Under the pieces are notes generated by a model. That model was given only the letters and a program-made list of their open reading frames with translations, made no database searches and was not told the origin of the DNA. A stretch of DNA of 64,000 nucleotides from Halonotius aquaticus (lineage in GTDB: Archaea > Halobacteriota > Halobacteria > Halobacteriales > Haloferacaceae), in NCBI RefSeq assembly GCF_003605575.1, contig NZ_QKNY01000018.1, forward strand, positions 1-64,000, written 5' to 3'. A program made the position numbers and the translations under genes. Within the stretch, counting starts at the first letter, position 1, and the number at the start of each line of letters is the position of its first letter. This document shows positions 17,852-26,447 of the stretch, in pieces.

Positions 17852-18734
17852 TGTCAGCCCCCGTGCCGAACAGTCCCTTTGGTTTGACCACAAGCAGGAC
17901 GATCAGCAGCGTGAAGCTCACCGCGAGCGTCCACTGCGAAGAGACCAACCCGGCGGTCAACTCTTCGACGACACCGAGCAACAGCCCGCCGGTGAGCGCG
18001 CCAGGGATCGAGCCGACACCGCCGAAGACGACGATGACGAAGCTCTTCAGCGTGTAGATCAGTCCCATCTGCGGCTGAATGTTGAGGATCGTCGCGATGA
18101 ACGCCCCGGCGCCGCCGGCAACTGCCGAGGAGATACCGAACGTCACCGCACGCGTGTGCTCGACATCGATCCCGACAAGCGCGGCAGCCTCGGGATTCTG
18201 TGAGACCGCACGGATCGCCCGTCCGGTTCTGGTTCGCTGCAAGAACAGATACAGGATCCCCGTTAGGACGATCGCGCCAGCGAAGGCGACCAGCTTCATC
18301 TTCGGGACGACGAGTCCGCCGACGACCATCGACGGATCGGCGAAAGCGACCTGGATCGATCGGGGGTTGGCCGTCCACGCCTGAATCGCCAGTTGTTGGA
18401 TCGCGATACTGATCCCGAAGGTGACCAACAGCGTCAGGAAGATGTCGGTGCCGATGACACGCGACACCAGCGTTCGCTGCAGCGCGTAGCCGACGATAAA
18501 CAGGACGCCGACGACAACCGGGATCGTCGCCAAAAACAGCAGCACCGACCCCTCGGCGGTGCCGGTGGCGATACTCAACAGCCAGTAGGCGGTGTAGCCG
18601 CCGAGCATCACCATCTCGCCGTGTGCGAGATTGATGATGTCGACAACGCCCCAGATGAGCGCGAAGCCGACAGCTACGGCCGCAAACAGCGCGCCGACGA
18701 GCAGGCCGTTGACCACGAACTGCGCGATGGCCAT
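17841..18734 (-). CDS. livH: Branched-chain amino acid ABC transporter permease LivH
   Basis: A 297-residue permease. The LivH signature VGFALIWGVVDIINLAHGE lies in the first third, and RTRTGRAIRAVSQNPEAAAL is the cytoplasmic coupling loop. About eight hydrophobic helices are visible. It starts 5 bases after the livK stop and its 3' end overlaps livM. It pairs with LivM to form the channel. Confidence 0.9.
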   Translation of the reverse strand: MAIAQFVVNGLLVGALFAAVAVGFALIWGVVDIINLAHGEMVMLGGYTAYWLLSIATGTAEGSVLLFLATIPVVVGVLFIVGYALQRTLVSRVIGTDIFLTLLVTFGISIAIQQLAIQAWTANPRSIQVAFADPSMVVGGLVVPKMKLVAFAGAIVLTGILYLFLQRTRTGRAIRAVSQNPEAAALVGIDVEHTRAVTFGISSAVAGGAGAFIATILNIQPQMGLIYTLKSFVIVVFGGVGSIPGALTGGLLLGVVEELTAGLVSSQWTLAVSFTLLIVLLVVKPKGLFGTGADNEH

Positions 18735-18739
18735 CTGTC

Positions 18740-20014
18740 TTATCGCTCGCTCCAGTCCGGCATTGGGTAGAGGGGATCGGACTGTGCGACCGAGGACGGA
18801 TAGACCGTCTGGAGGCCCGGCTCAGGCTGCCATTGCCGGATCAGCATGTTCTTGGCGATGACGCCGCTGTCGTCGAAGCTCACGTCGCCATACACCGTCG
18901 AGAATGGGTCACTATCCCGGATCGCGTTGCGGACGGCGGTCGGGGTGAGTTCGTCGACCGACTGGAAGGCGTTGACAAACGTCATGATGACCGCCTCACC
19001 GGCCGCGCTGTGGTAGTCCGGCGTGTAATCGTAGTTGTCCTCGATGGCCGCCACGAAGTCCTGCGTGCCGCCGTAGACCGGATCCTCGAAGTCGGCGTTA
19101 ATGTCCCAAGAGGTCGGCCCGTAGATGTAGTCGCCGTTGGGTCCGACCTCGCCTTTGAACGAGTCGTTGAGGCTGCCGACCGTCCCCATCGCGGCGTCAA
19201 CGTTGACGCCTTGGGACTCCATCTGGTTGGCAAGGATGATGTTGTGTTTTTGGTGGGCACACAGCAGCAACACATCGGCACCCTGATCGCGGACACGACC
19301 GAGGTTCGTCGAGAGATCTGAGGTTCCCGAGGGGAACGTCTGGTCGACGACGAGCTCCAGATCGGTCTGCTCGATCTTGTTGCGCGCACCCTCCGCGGTC
19401 GACTGGCTGAAGGTGCCGTCCTCGGCGAGGATCGCGATCGACTCCGGTGTCGGGCTCTGGGCGAGCGCCATATCGATGTAGCTCTTGGCGTACTTGTTTG
19501 CCGTCGGCAACAGCCCGAAGATCCACTCGTTGCCCTGACTGAAAATCTCGGGGCTCGCACCGCCACCCTCGACCATCGGCTTCTCGTTTTCGGCGGCCAC
19601 CGCACTCGCCGGCAGCGTCACCGAACTGGAGTACGGTCCCAGCAGGTAGTCGATCCCCTCGCGGTCGATCAACTCCTGATAGATGCTCCGCGACGTGGAG
19701 GCATCGGTGCTGTCGTCCCGAAGCACCATCTCAAGTTCGTAGGTGTTGCCGTCGCCGGCCTCAACGCCACCGCTTTCGTTGATCCGATCGATCGTCTCCT
19801 GATAGGCGTCCTTATACAGCCGACCGAGGTCGGCGTTGTCGCCCGTGAGGCTCATCGAGCCGCCGAGAGTGATGGTGTCGCCGCTGCCGCCGCTGTCGCC
19901 ACCACCATCGCCGTTAGAACTGTTGCCGGCACAGCCGGCCAGTCCAGTGAGCCCCAGTGCGCCTGTCCCTCCCGCAACCTTCAGAAACGTGCGTCGGTTG
20001 TGATTGTCAGTCAT
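18740..20014 (-). CDS. livK: Branched-chain amino acid ABC transporter substrate-binding lipoprotein LivK
   Basis: A 424-residue binding protein. The N-terminus has a Tat motif NRRTFLK, a hydrophobic stretch and a lipobox LAGC, so it is exported folded and lipid-anchored outside the cell. A Gly/Ser/Asp-rich linker leads into a periplasmic-binding type-1 fold beginning TITLGGSMSLTGDNADLG. It is the first gene of livKHMGF. Two alternative in-frame starts (ATG 20026, GTG 20047) lie upstream; the ATG at 20014 gives the most typical short Tat N-region. Confidence 0.88.
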   Translation of the reverse strand: MTDNHNRRTFLKVAGGTGALGLTGLAGCAGNSSNGDGGGDSGGSGDTITLGGSMSLTGDNADLGRLYKDAYQETIDRINESGGVEAGDGNTYELEMVLRDDSTDASTSRSIYQELIDREGIDYLLGPYSSSVTLPASAVAAENEKPMVEGGGASPEIFSQGNEWIFGLLPTANKYAKSYIDMALAQSPTPESIAILAEDGTFSQSTAEGARNKIEQTDLELVVDQTFPSGTSDLSTNLGRVRDQGADVLLLCAHQKHNIILANQMESQGVNVDAAMGTVGSLNDSFKGEVGPNGDYIYGPTSWDINADFEDPVYGGTQDFVAAIEDNYDYTPDYHSAAGEAVIMTFVNAFQSVDELTPTAVRNAIRDSDPFSTVYGDVSFDDSGVIAKNMLIRQWQPEPGLQTVYPSSVAQSDPLYPMPDWSER

Positions 20015-20158
20015 AGGTTCTTCCATAGGAGTGCCGTAGCGAGACACATCCCATAAGGGAGAATCATGAAGGTCTCCGGATAAAAGTAATGATTATCTAT
20101 GTAAGTTATATATCGCTATACGGCTCGGTGTTTTCGGTGTGGTGACATGAGCCAGCGG

Positions 20159-21829
20159 CTATGTTGCCGGCGGCTCAATTGATTCGCTGACCTGTGTCAT
20201 CAGTTCCTCGGGGGTCGACGCCGTCATGTCGCTGCCGCGGACACGTGCGGTTCCGGGCTCCACGTCCGCAGCGTCAGGGACAACCACCGCTTCGTGGTCG
20301 GCGATCCGGAGCGCCGCACGGTGGAGATCCGAACCGGCTGGATCGCCAACGTCGACAACGAGATCGCCGCCGGTGAGGCGGGCGGCGACACTACCGTAGT
20401 GAGCAACCTGCACGCCGATCCGATCCCACGCGCCGGCGAAGGCCTCGACGGCGTCGGTGGCGGCCTCGCGGTAGCGATCCTCGCCGGTGATCGCCGCGAG
20501 ATCCAACAACCCCTCGGCGAACTCCATGCCCGTGTCGATGGGTCGCAGCGGGCGGTCACAGAGCCCGTGGCCACTGGCGGGGCCATCCCGGAATGCCGCG
20601 CCGTCACCCAGTGTTTCGAGGGCGTTGTCGGCGACAGCCCTTGCGACCGCGGTGTAGTCGTCATCACCGAGCACCTGTCGGGCGGTGCTCCACGCCGTGA
20701 CAACGCGAGCAGCATCCTCAAGCAGGTCGGTGTCGCCGACCGCATCATCGGTGCGATAATGGGTGACGACGCCGCTGTCGGTGTCGATGAGATCCGATTC
20801 GACGGCATCGAGAACCCGCTCGGCGTACTCGCGGGCGTGGTCGTCATCGGTGTAGGCGGCGTAGGTCAGCAGGGCGTCGGCGGCGAGTGCGTTGCCGCCG
20901 GCGAAGACTGTCAGGTCGGTTCGGGGGCCCGGCTGATCGGCACGCTCGTCGGCGTCGGCGCTGTAGTAGCTTGCGCCCTGTCCAGGGCCTTGGCTGCCGC
21001 CGACAGCGACGCCCGTCCACAGTGTGTCGGTGAGATAGTCGATTGTGGCCCCGGCGGGTTCACGGTAGGCGTCCTCGCCGGTGTACAGATAGCCGTTGGC
21101 GAAGGCGCGGACGAGCGCGGCGTTCGTCTCAAGGACTTTCTCGTGGCGAACGTCCGACCAGTCGCGTTCGGTGGCAAACCGGAAGAAACCGCCATCGACG
21201 GTGTCATAGAGGTGTTGGGCGATAGCGTCGAGGGTCTGGCGAGCCTGTTGGGGTTCGCGTTTGAGTGCGAACTCGATGGTTCGGGGGAGCGGAAACTTGG
21301 CGTCGGTGCCCCAGCCGCCGTGGTGTGGATCGAACTGTTCGGTGAGTTGGCCGGCAATATGTTCCTCAATTCGGGTATCGAGGTCGTCGGCTGGTGTCGG
21401 CTCGTCGGCGACGGCGCGGGGCACCCGACCCGCGTCGGCGCCTTTCTCGTCCCACACCTGGCGGATGCGGTCGACGATACTCCGCATCCCATCGGGCCCG
21501 AGATAGGTCGCACCCGTCAGGAGCTCGCCGGTTGGGGTGAGAAAGGCGGTTGTCGGGAAACCGCCCATGTTGTAGCGTTCCCGGACGCGTGGATTGCGGT
21601 CGACATCGACCCGAATCGGCACGAAGCTATCGTTGATGTTGGCAGCGATCCGTGGCTCACTGTAGGTGCGGGCGTCCATCTCGTGGCAGGCCCCACACCA
21701 TGTCGCCGACAACGACAGCAGGATCGGGGTCTCGGTTGCGTCCGCCTCGGCAAACGCGTCGGCACCCCACGCTCGCCACTCAACCCGTGTAGACTCCGCG
21801 GCTGCCGCGGCCGCCGTCGAATCATGCAT
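20159..21829 (-). CDS. DUF255 thioredoxin-domain protein (YyaL/SPATA20 family)
   Basis: A 556-residue cytoplasmic protein. The N-terminal 110 residues are a thioredoxin fold with the active-site motif WCGACHEM and the cis-Pro region GGFPTTAFLTP. The rest is an (alpha/alpha)6-barrel-like domain with repeated GGFFRFATERDWSDVRHEKV-type helices, as in N-acylglucosamine 2-epimerase relatives. The first Ala-rich residues are probably unstructured. The biochemical role of this widespread family is not established. It is divergent from fxsA, sharing an 80-base promoter gap. Confidence 0.88.
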   Translation of the reverse strand: MHDSTAAAAAAESTRVEWRAWGADAFAEADATETPILLSLSATWCGACHEMDARTYSEPRIAANINDSFVPIRVDVDRNPRVRERYNMGGFPTTAFLTPTGELLTGATYLGPDGMRSIVDRIRQVWDEKGADAGRVPRAVADEPTPADDLDTRIEEHIAGQLTEQFDPHHGGWGTDAKFPLPRTIEFALKREPQQARQTLDAIAQHLYDTVDGGFFRFATERDWSDVRHEKVLETNAALVRAFANGYLYTGEDAYREPAGATIDYLTDTLWTGVAVGGSQGPGQGASYYSADADERADQPGPRTDLTVFAGGNALAADALLTYAAYTDDDHAREYAERVLDAVESDLIDTDSGVVTHYRTDDAVGDTDLLEDAARVVTAWSTARQVLGDDDYTAVARAVADNALETLGDGAAFRDGPASGHGLCDRPLRPIDTGMEFAEGLLDLAAITGEDRYREAATDAVEAFAGAWDRIGVQVAHYGSVAARLTGGDLVVDVGDPAGSDLHRAALRIADHEAVVVPDAADVEPGTARVRGSDMTASTPEELMTQVSESIEPPAT

Positions 21830-21909
21830 ACCAGTGTTCGGGTGGGCCGCCGCCTAAGGCCTTCGTCCGCGACGAAAGACGTTATCACCGATGGCCCGCA
21901 ACTGGTGGT

Positions 21910-22527
21910 ATGCGCACGCGCTCCCTGCTCGCGCTGTTGCTGTTGATCCCGCTGGTCGACGCCTTCGTCCTCGTCGCCATCGTCGGCTCAGGGTGGCTCA
22001 CGCCGCTCCAAACGGTCGCGTTAGTCGTCCTGACGGGGCTGATCGGCATGATCCTCGTTCGCGCGGAGGGCCGCAACACGCTGGTGCGGTTCCAACAGAA
22101 GGCCGCCGCCGGGTCGGCACCGACCGACGAACTGCTCGACGGCGGGCTGTTGATCGCGGCGGGGGCGTTTTTGCTCACGCCGGGACTGGTCACCGACCTC
22201 ATTGGGTTTCTGCTCGTGTTGCCGCCGACACGGTACCCGATCCGGATCGCGCTCAAACGCTGGGTGGTCGTCCCCTACATCGACAACAAGACCGACGGGT
22301 TCGCCACCGGCAACGTCTGGACGTTCGGCTTTCCGGACGGCGATGGTGACAGCGACCCGTTCGGCTCCGGCGGGTTCGACGTTGGTGGCTCCGGCCCCGG
22401 AGCGGGCGGCGGCGCAGGTGACACCGGTAGCGACGATCCACTGGGTGCCAGCGGGTCGGCGACAGACGACGAGGAGTACGTCGATGTCGACTTTGAGGTC
22501 AACGACGACAACAACCGAGAGTCGTAG
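21910..22527 (+). CDS. fxsA: FxsA-family membrane protein
   Basis: A 205-residue protein. Three to four hydrophobic segments occupy the first 110 residues, with the family blocks LIPLVDAFVLVAIVGSG and LIAAGAFLLTPGLVTDLIGF. The C-terminal 80 residues are an acidic, Gly/Asp-rich disordered tail typical of haloarchaeal versions. E. coli FxsA, when abundant, blocks phage T7 exclusion by F plasmids; no function is known in archaea. Confidence 0.88.
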   Translation: MRTRSLLALLLLIPLVDAFVLVAIVGSGWLTPLQTVALVVLTGLIGMILVRAEGRNTLVRFQQKAAAGSAPTDELLDGGLLIAAGAFLLTPGLVTDLIGFLLVLPPTRYPIRIALKRWVVVPYIDNKTDGFATGNVWTFGFPDGDGDSDPFGSGGFDVGGSGPGAGGGAGDTGSDDPLGASGSATDDEEYVDVDFEVNDDNNRES

Positions 22528-22598
22528 TCGACCCGCACCGAGACGCAAACTGTGTTCTCCGAAACCGACTGACGGAACCGCGGTGGCGAAAGGAAACT

Positions 22599-22605
22599 GT
22601 TAAAC
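22599..22605 (+). promoter_or_regulatory. TATA-like box upstream of tRNA-Ile
   Basis: GTTAAAC sits 36-30 bases before the mature tRNA 5' end, which fits transcription starting a few bases upstream of the tRNA. Confidence 0.35.
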
Positions 22606-22634
22606 AGAGTCCCCCGCTACGAGCAGTTGCGTTG

Positions 22635-22708
22635 GGGCCGATAGCTCAGTCAGGTTGAGCGCTCGGCTGATAACCGGGAGGTCCACGGTTCAAATCCGTG
22701 TCGGCCCA
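22635..22708 (+). tRNA. tRNA-Ile (anticodon GAU)
   Basis: A 74-base cloverleaf. The acceptor stem is GGGCCGA with TCGGCCC, the D arm GCTC/GAGC, the anticodon stem CTCGG/CCGGG around loop CTGATAA with anticodon GAT, and the T arm CACGG-TTCAAAT-CCGTG. The discriminator base is A. No CCA is encoded and there is no intron. The anticodon reads AUC and AUU codons. T-rich sequence right after the gene (TTCGTTTTCC) may stop transcription. Confidence 0.97.
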
Positions 22709-22922
22709 TTCGTTTTCCACTCGATTATAAGCCGAGTAGAGACGTTTGCGTAAGGATCTGAAGCCACCGATATCGACTGTTCCACACATCTCTGCGTGCG
22801 CTTCGTGTGGATGAGTTCAACTGTTTCCCGAACACGGGTCTCCGCCGTCTACGATTCGTCGTCGCCGGAGTCGTCAAGAGCCGACAAGGATTGGGCTGAT
22901 CCACACCCGTGAGTAATGTAGA

Positions 22923-22930
22923 TTTATGTG
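22923..22930 (+). promoter_or_regulatory. TATA box of the VapBC-like operon
   Basis: TTTATGTG sits 32-25 bases before the ATG at 22955, at leaderless distance. Confidence 0.55.
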
Positions 22931-22945
22931 TGTAAGGATTACATA
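22929..22945 (+). promoter_or_regulatory. Candidate autoregulatory operator for the AbrB-type antitoxin
   Basis: Perfect inverted repeat TGTAA-GGA-TTACA at 22931-22943, extending with one mismatch to seven-base arms. It lies between the TATA box and the start codon, where a bound AbrB-fold dimer would block transcription. The assignment is inferred from position and symmetry. Confidence 0.45.
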
Positions 22946-22954
22946 TACAGTAAG

Positions 22955-23224
22955 ATGAGTGTTTCAGAGAGCGCCACCCTCACGAGCAAAGGACAGGTGA
23001 CGATCCCAAAGCGGATTCGGGATGAACTCGGCCTTGAAGCAGGGGCGGAAGTTGAGTTCATCCTCGATGACGACGGGTCACTCCGCGTCCAACCGAAGGA
23101 GCCGCCGATGGAGCGGTTGCGTGCGATTCAAGACCAGCTGTCGACTCACGAGATCGACATCGATCAGCTGCGCCGAGAATCGAAACAGGCCTGGGAGTCA
23201 CAGCTCACCGAGGAGGAGTCGTGA
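22955..23224 (+). CDS. AbrB/SpoVT-type antitoxin (VapB-like)
   Basis: An 89-residue protein whose N-terminal 45 residues form a swapped-hairpin AbrB DNA-binding domain: SATLTSKGQVTIPKRIRDEL, then GLEAGAEVEFILDDDGSL. The C-terminal half is helical and charged, suitable for wrapping a PIN toxin. The start at ATG 22955 is fixed by the TATA box. It overlaps the downstream toxin gene by 4 bases. It should neutralise the toxin and repress the operon. Confidence 0.88.
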   Translation: MSVSESATLTSKGQVTIPKRIRDELGLEAGAEVEFILDDDGSLRVQPKEPPMERLRAIQDQLSTHEIDIDQLRRESKQAWESQLTEEES

Positions 23225-23646
23225 TCTTTCTGGATTCGTGGGTCTGGCTTGAATACGTCTTCAGTGGTGAGAAAACCGAGGCGGCGGAAGCCGTTATCCA
23301 GCGGGCGAACACGGTCGATACCGGCGGGCTCATCGCCCCAACGGTCATCGCCGAAGTCTCCTACCGTGTTCGGCGTGTCGAAGACAACGCAACCGCCGCC
23401 GAAACCGTCAACGCGATCCACGATTTCGAGCATATCGAGAGTCTGCCGCTGGTCGACGAGATCGCCGAGTACGCCGCCGAGCTCCGGGCGAAGTATTACG
23501 ACCCCGGCGAGCGGGAGCTGTCGTACGCGGATGCGATCCACCTCGCCACCGCGATCATTCACGATGAGTGTGACGCCCTCTATTCCGGTGATCCGGATTT
23601 TGGCGGTATCGACGATCTCGATGGGATCGAGACGGTCGTGCTGTGA
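23221..23646 (+). CDS. PIN-domain ribonuclease toxin (VapC-like)
   Basis: A 141-residue PIN protein starting with GTG inside the antitoxin stop (GTGA overlap). Acidic active-site residues are in place: Asp5 (FLDSWVWLE), Glu45 (VIAEVSYR), Asp104 (YADAIHLATA) and Asp124/Asp126 (SGDPDFGG). VapC toxins cleave tRNA or rRNA. With an AbrB partner directly upstream this is a complete toxin-antitoxin pair, 0.25 kb downstream of a tRNA gene. Confidence 0.88.
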   Translation: MIFLDSWVWLEYVFSGEKTEAAEAVIQRANTVDTGGLIAPTVIAEVSYRVRRVEDNATAAETVNAIHDFEHIESLPLVDEIAEYAAELRAKYYDPGERELSYADAIHLATAIIHDECDALYSGDPDFGGIDDLDGIETVVL

Positions 23647-23652
23647 TCGTGG

Positions 23653-24237
23653 TCAGTTGCCCTGAATCGCGTCGATCACCATCGCCGCCGCGAGGATCGG
23701 CTCTTTCGGCACGCGGCTGGCATCGTCGATGGTCACCTCGTAGGTATCCTTGAGGAGCGTGAACTGGCCGTCGATCGAGCCGACGTGACCGCCCTGTGGA
23801 TCGGTGATCTCGTATTTGTGTAGGATCAACTCACCGAACGGGAGCAGATTCCGGGCCAGCGTCACCCCTGCACCGCGGGAGTCGATCTCGGCTAACGCCT
23901 CCCGCGTGTCGGGATCGCGGATCGTCCACGTATCCTGGAGCAGCGAGAAATCGTTGTCGAGGATCACAACCGGCTCGTCGGTGGCAGCATCCGAAAGGAC
24001 GTAGTCACCGGCGATGTCGATGATGCCGCTGGCGGTGACGGTGAACACCTCCGTGCCGTCGCCGTCGACAAACGGAAACTTCTCTTTGAGCTTGAACAGC
24101 TCCTGTTTGCCGCGCAGAACCGTCTGTCCGGCGGCGTCGACGGCTTTGTACTTGTTCCGGAACACGCCCTGGATGACGGTGTAGGTGTCGTCCGCAAGCG
24201 CGATGCCACTGATGTCGTAGCGGTCTTGGAGGGCCAT
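23653..24237 (-). CDS. LURP-one-related/scramblase-like protein
   Basis: A 194-residue protein with a Tubby-like beta-barrel pattern of repeated strands: KYKAVDAAGQTVLRGKQELF, SGIIDIAGDYVLSDAATDEP, TWTIRDPDTREALAEI and GQFTLLKDTYEVTIDDAS. This matches the LURP-one-related family. No signal peptide or membrane helix is present except a weak hydrophobic C-terminus (ILAAAMVIDAIQ). The function in archaea is unknown. It converges with the PIN toxin gene, 6 bases apart. Confidence 0.82.
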   Translation of the reverse strand: MALQDRYDISGIALADDTYTVIQGVFRNKYKAVDAAGQTVLRGKQELFKLKEKFPFVDGDGTEVFTVTASGIIDIAGDYVLSDAATDEPVVILDNDFSLLQDTWTIRDPDTREALAEIDSRGAGVTLARNLLPFGELILHKYEITDPQGGHVGSIDGQFTLLKDTYEVTIDDASRVPKEPILAAAMVIDAIQGN

Positions 24238-24382
24238 TGGTCGCTCCTACGTCTGTGGCAACTTGAAACCACTCGCCGCCACTGCACGGTGGACGATTTG
24301 GGTTGCTCTATCTTATAGCAAATAAAACGCACAGCGCGTCGTGCTCACGGAGTTCCTGTCGAAAAGGTGGGTAGCGACCAGC

Positions 24383-24616
24383 TCACCCCGTCGTCGCCGT
24401 TTCGGTGCCCTCCGACAGTGCCGCCTGCTCGTGGGTGTGGTGATAAAAGTACACGCACGGATCGCCGTCCTGTGATGTTGGCTCGAAACAGACCCGCTGA
24501 TATCGCTCGTTGTCGAGGAGATTCACCATCAAACTGCCACTGTGAGCGCTCACGGATGCATACGGGCGGCCACAGGCCGGGCACCGCGCCGGCGCGTCCC
24601 CCGGAACATCGTTCAT
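24383..24616 (-). CDS. Small haloarchaeal protein with CPxCGRP zinc knuckle
   Basis: A 77-residue protein with CPACGRPYASVSAHSGSLMV at the N-terminus and a later pair of single Cys residues (YQRVCFEP, DPCVYFYHHTHEQA), plausibly four ligands for one zinc. I chose the ATG at 24616; the frame stays open to 25060 but that extension overlaps the antisense lipoprotein gene and reads as a shadow. I do not recognise the family name. The HHTH cluster near the C-terminus could also coordinate metal. Confidence 0.62.
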   Translation of the reverse strand: MNDVPGDAPARCPACGRPYASVSAHSGSLMVNLLDNERYQRVCFEPTSQDGDPCVYFYHHTHEQAALSEGTETATTG

Positions 24617-24718
24617 GGTTTTGCATGCCGACACGGACGCTAAACGGTTTCGCCGCGCGCGGTCGTCACCCCCACGCCAGCAGATACGGTTACATAGCTC
24701 GCCGACCTCTCTCACCGT

Positions 24719-25366
24719 ATGTCTACGACACGACGACGCTACCTCCGGTATGCGGGCGGGAGCGCCATCCCTGCCGCACTTGCTGGCTGCATCGGCACCG
24801 TTCCCGACGACGGGCCGGACACCCCGATTGACAACGAGACAGACAACGCGACCGACGGCGACAACGAAACCCGTCCCACAGGCACTGGCGGCCCGGGAGT
24901 CACCATCAGCGCGACCGACGACGATCCCGACCTCCCGATCCGACCAGCCGTCGCGGTCGTCCGCGAGGCTGCCACAGCCGACCATCCCCCACAGCTCCGA
25001 ACGACGCTCACCAACACAAGCGATGCGGCTGTCAGCGTCGGCGAGGGCCGAGCCGTCCACTTCGAGTACGTGACCGCCGACGGCGGACTCCTGACGCTCT
25101 TGCCGCCCGCGGGCGATGACGGCTACCCCGCCGAGGCCGACTGCTGGCGGCTCACCGAGGGGATCGTCACGACCGAGGAGTACCGCACGATCGAGATCGC
25201 AGGCGGCGGTTCGAGCAGCCGACCCGTCGACCTGTATGCGACGACCGAGGCCGACGGCTGTCTCCCGGTCGGTGAGTACCGCTTCGAAACGACGATCTCG
25301 CTCACCGGCGACGACGCCGAGACCGACGACTCAGCGACGTGGGGGTTTTCGATCGTGGTAGAGTAG
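24719..25366 (+). CDS. Secreted Tat lipoprotein of unknown function
   Basis: A 215-residue protein. The N-terminus has a twin-arginine stretch (TTRRRYLRYAGG) and a lipobox LAGC, followed by an acidic Asn/Asp/Thr linker. The mature part (about 60-215) looks like a single beta-sandwich: PPQLRTTLTNTSDAAVSVGE, VHFEYVTADG, VDLYATTEADGC and GEYRFETTISLTG. Beta-sandwich lipoproteins of this type are common in haloarchaea. No catalytic motif is visible. Confidence 0.78.
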   Translation: MSTTRRRYLRYAGGSAIPAALAGCIGTVPDDGPDTPIDNETDNATDGDNETRPTGTGGPGVTISATDDDPDLPIRPAVAVVREAATADHPPQLRTTLTNTSDAAVSVGEGRAVHFEYVTADGGLLTLLPPAGDDGYPAEADCWRLTEGIVTTEEYRTIEIAGGGSSSRPVDLYATTEADGCLPVGEYRFETTISLTGDDAETDDSATWGFSIVVE

Positions 25367-25481
25367 CCACGGTGAAACCAGTCCTGAGTCTGTCTTCCGA
25401 TTGCTCGCAGCAACCACACGGTGCGGTGATGGCCACATCCACCGGAGACAATCGTTCCTGTATCCGGCTTTCACCGTCGTC

Positions 25482-26447
25482 TTAGGCGGTCGCCAACACC
25501 GAATGCAGCGCGTCCCGGTGGAACGCGATCGCCGCCTCGCGGTCAACCGGTGGATACTGTGGGTTCGTCACCCGACCCTCAGAGTCGACCGCACTGGCGG
25601 CGATCGCGGCGGCGCGATGGGCGGGACTAATCGACGGGTACTCTCGAACCGACGCATACCCCTCCCTGAACGCCGCCCGCAGCGGTTCGAGATCGTCGAC
25701 GTACCAGTCGGCGACGAGGTATTCAACTTTGGCGACCGACAACGCGGGCGGGGCCGCCAGCGGGGCCTCCCAGTCGACGACAGCCGTCACTGCGCCGTCG
25801 GCGACTAAGACGTTGCCAGGCCGAAAATCCCACGGGAACAGCCGCGGCGTGCGGTCGGTCGCCGGCGATGACGCAAGCAGCCCTCGAAGGTCGGGGGTGA
25901 GATCATCAAATGCCGACGGCAGCCGACTGATAGCGCGGCTGCCGTAGCCCGCAACCCACCCCGCACAGTCCTGCTGGCTCGCGGTTAGCCCCGCCTCGCC
26001 GCGTTCAAGCCGACCGCAAGCATCGAATCGAAAGGCCTCATGCAGGCGGGCGAGTGCGCGCCCAAACCAGCGAGCGAGATCACACCGCATCGCGTGGTCA
26101 ACCGTTGAAAACGACGCATGGAGGTCGCTGCCGGCCACGTAGGCGGTGAGCAGATAGGCAACCCCTTCGTGGCTACCCGCCGCCAACACGGGCGGCACCG
26201 GCACGAACGTACGCTGTCGGATCTCTTCGAGTAGTGCCGCCTCGGTACGGAGCCACATCGGCTCTGTCGACAGTTGTACGACGACCGGCCCGCGGGTCGG
26301 GAACCGCGCGACAGCCGTCTCCTTGCGGTTGCCACGGGTGATCAATTCGAGGGCTGTCGGCGACTCGCTGAGTGCTCCGAGCGCGAGTTCGGCCGCGGCC
26401 CGAACTGAGTCATCGCCAAACGTCTGTGCCACCAGCGGGTCGCTCAC
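25482..26447 (-). CDS. Aminoglycoside-phosphotransferase-family kinase
   Basis: A 321-residue kinase-fold protein. The catalytic loop is FPWDFRPGNVLV, with the catalytic Asp and Mg-binding Asn, and the DFG-like metal site is AVVDWEAP. The ATP-binding Lys region lies in GNRKETAVARF. It resembles APH/choline-kinase-like small-molecule kinases. The first histidine of the usual HxD motif is replaced by Trp, as in some relatives. Its ATG overlaps the stop of the HAD gene (ATGA), so the two form an operon and may act on one metabolite. Confidence 0.82.
   Translation of the reverse strand: MSDPLVAQTFGDDSVRAAAELALGALSESPTALELITRGNRKETAVARFPTRGPVVVQLSTEPMWLRTEAALLEEIRQRTFVPVPPVLAAGSHEGVAYLLTAYVAGSDLHASFSTVDHAMRCDLARWFGRALARLHEAFRFDACGRLERGEAGLTASQQDCAGWVAGYGSRAISRLPSAFDDLTPDLRGLLASSPATDRTPRLFPWDFRPGNVLVADGAVTAVVDWEAPLAAPPALSVAKVEYLVADWYVDDLEPLRAAFREGYASVREYPSISPAHRAAAIAASAVDSEGRVTNPQYPPVDREAAIAFHRDALHSVLATA

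Noticed and set aside
16796-17887. Plus-strand 363-codon frame opposite livM
   Set aside because: Translation is extremely rich in Arg, His, Asp and Glu with no hydrophobic core; it is the complement of membrane helices.
20294-21946. Plus-strand open frame of 550 codons opposite the DUF255 gene
   Set aside because: Antisense shadow; the minus strand carries the thioredoxin motif and homologous domains, and the plus translation is low in structure.
22811-22912. 33-codon plus-strand frame after tRNA-Ile
   Set aside because: No TATA box at the proper distance and a Ser-rich composition; likely chance.
22709-22954. Possible integrated element after tRNA-Ile
   Set aside because: I looked for a repeat of the tRNA 3' end and an integrase gene and found neither in this window; the toxin-antitoxin pair alone does not prove integration.
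24617-25060. N-terminal extension of the CPxCGRP protein by about 148 residues
   Set aside because: The extension lies antisense to a convincing Tat lipoprotein gene and has no domain features, so the inner ATG at 24616 is used.
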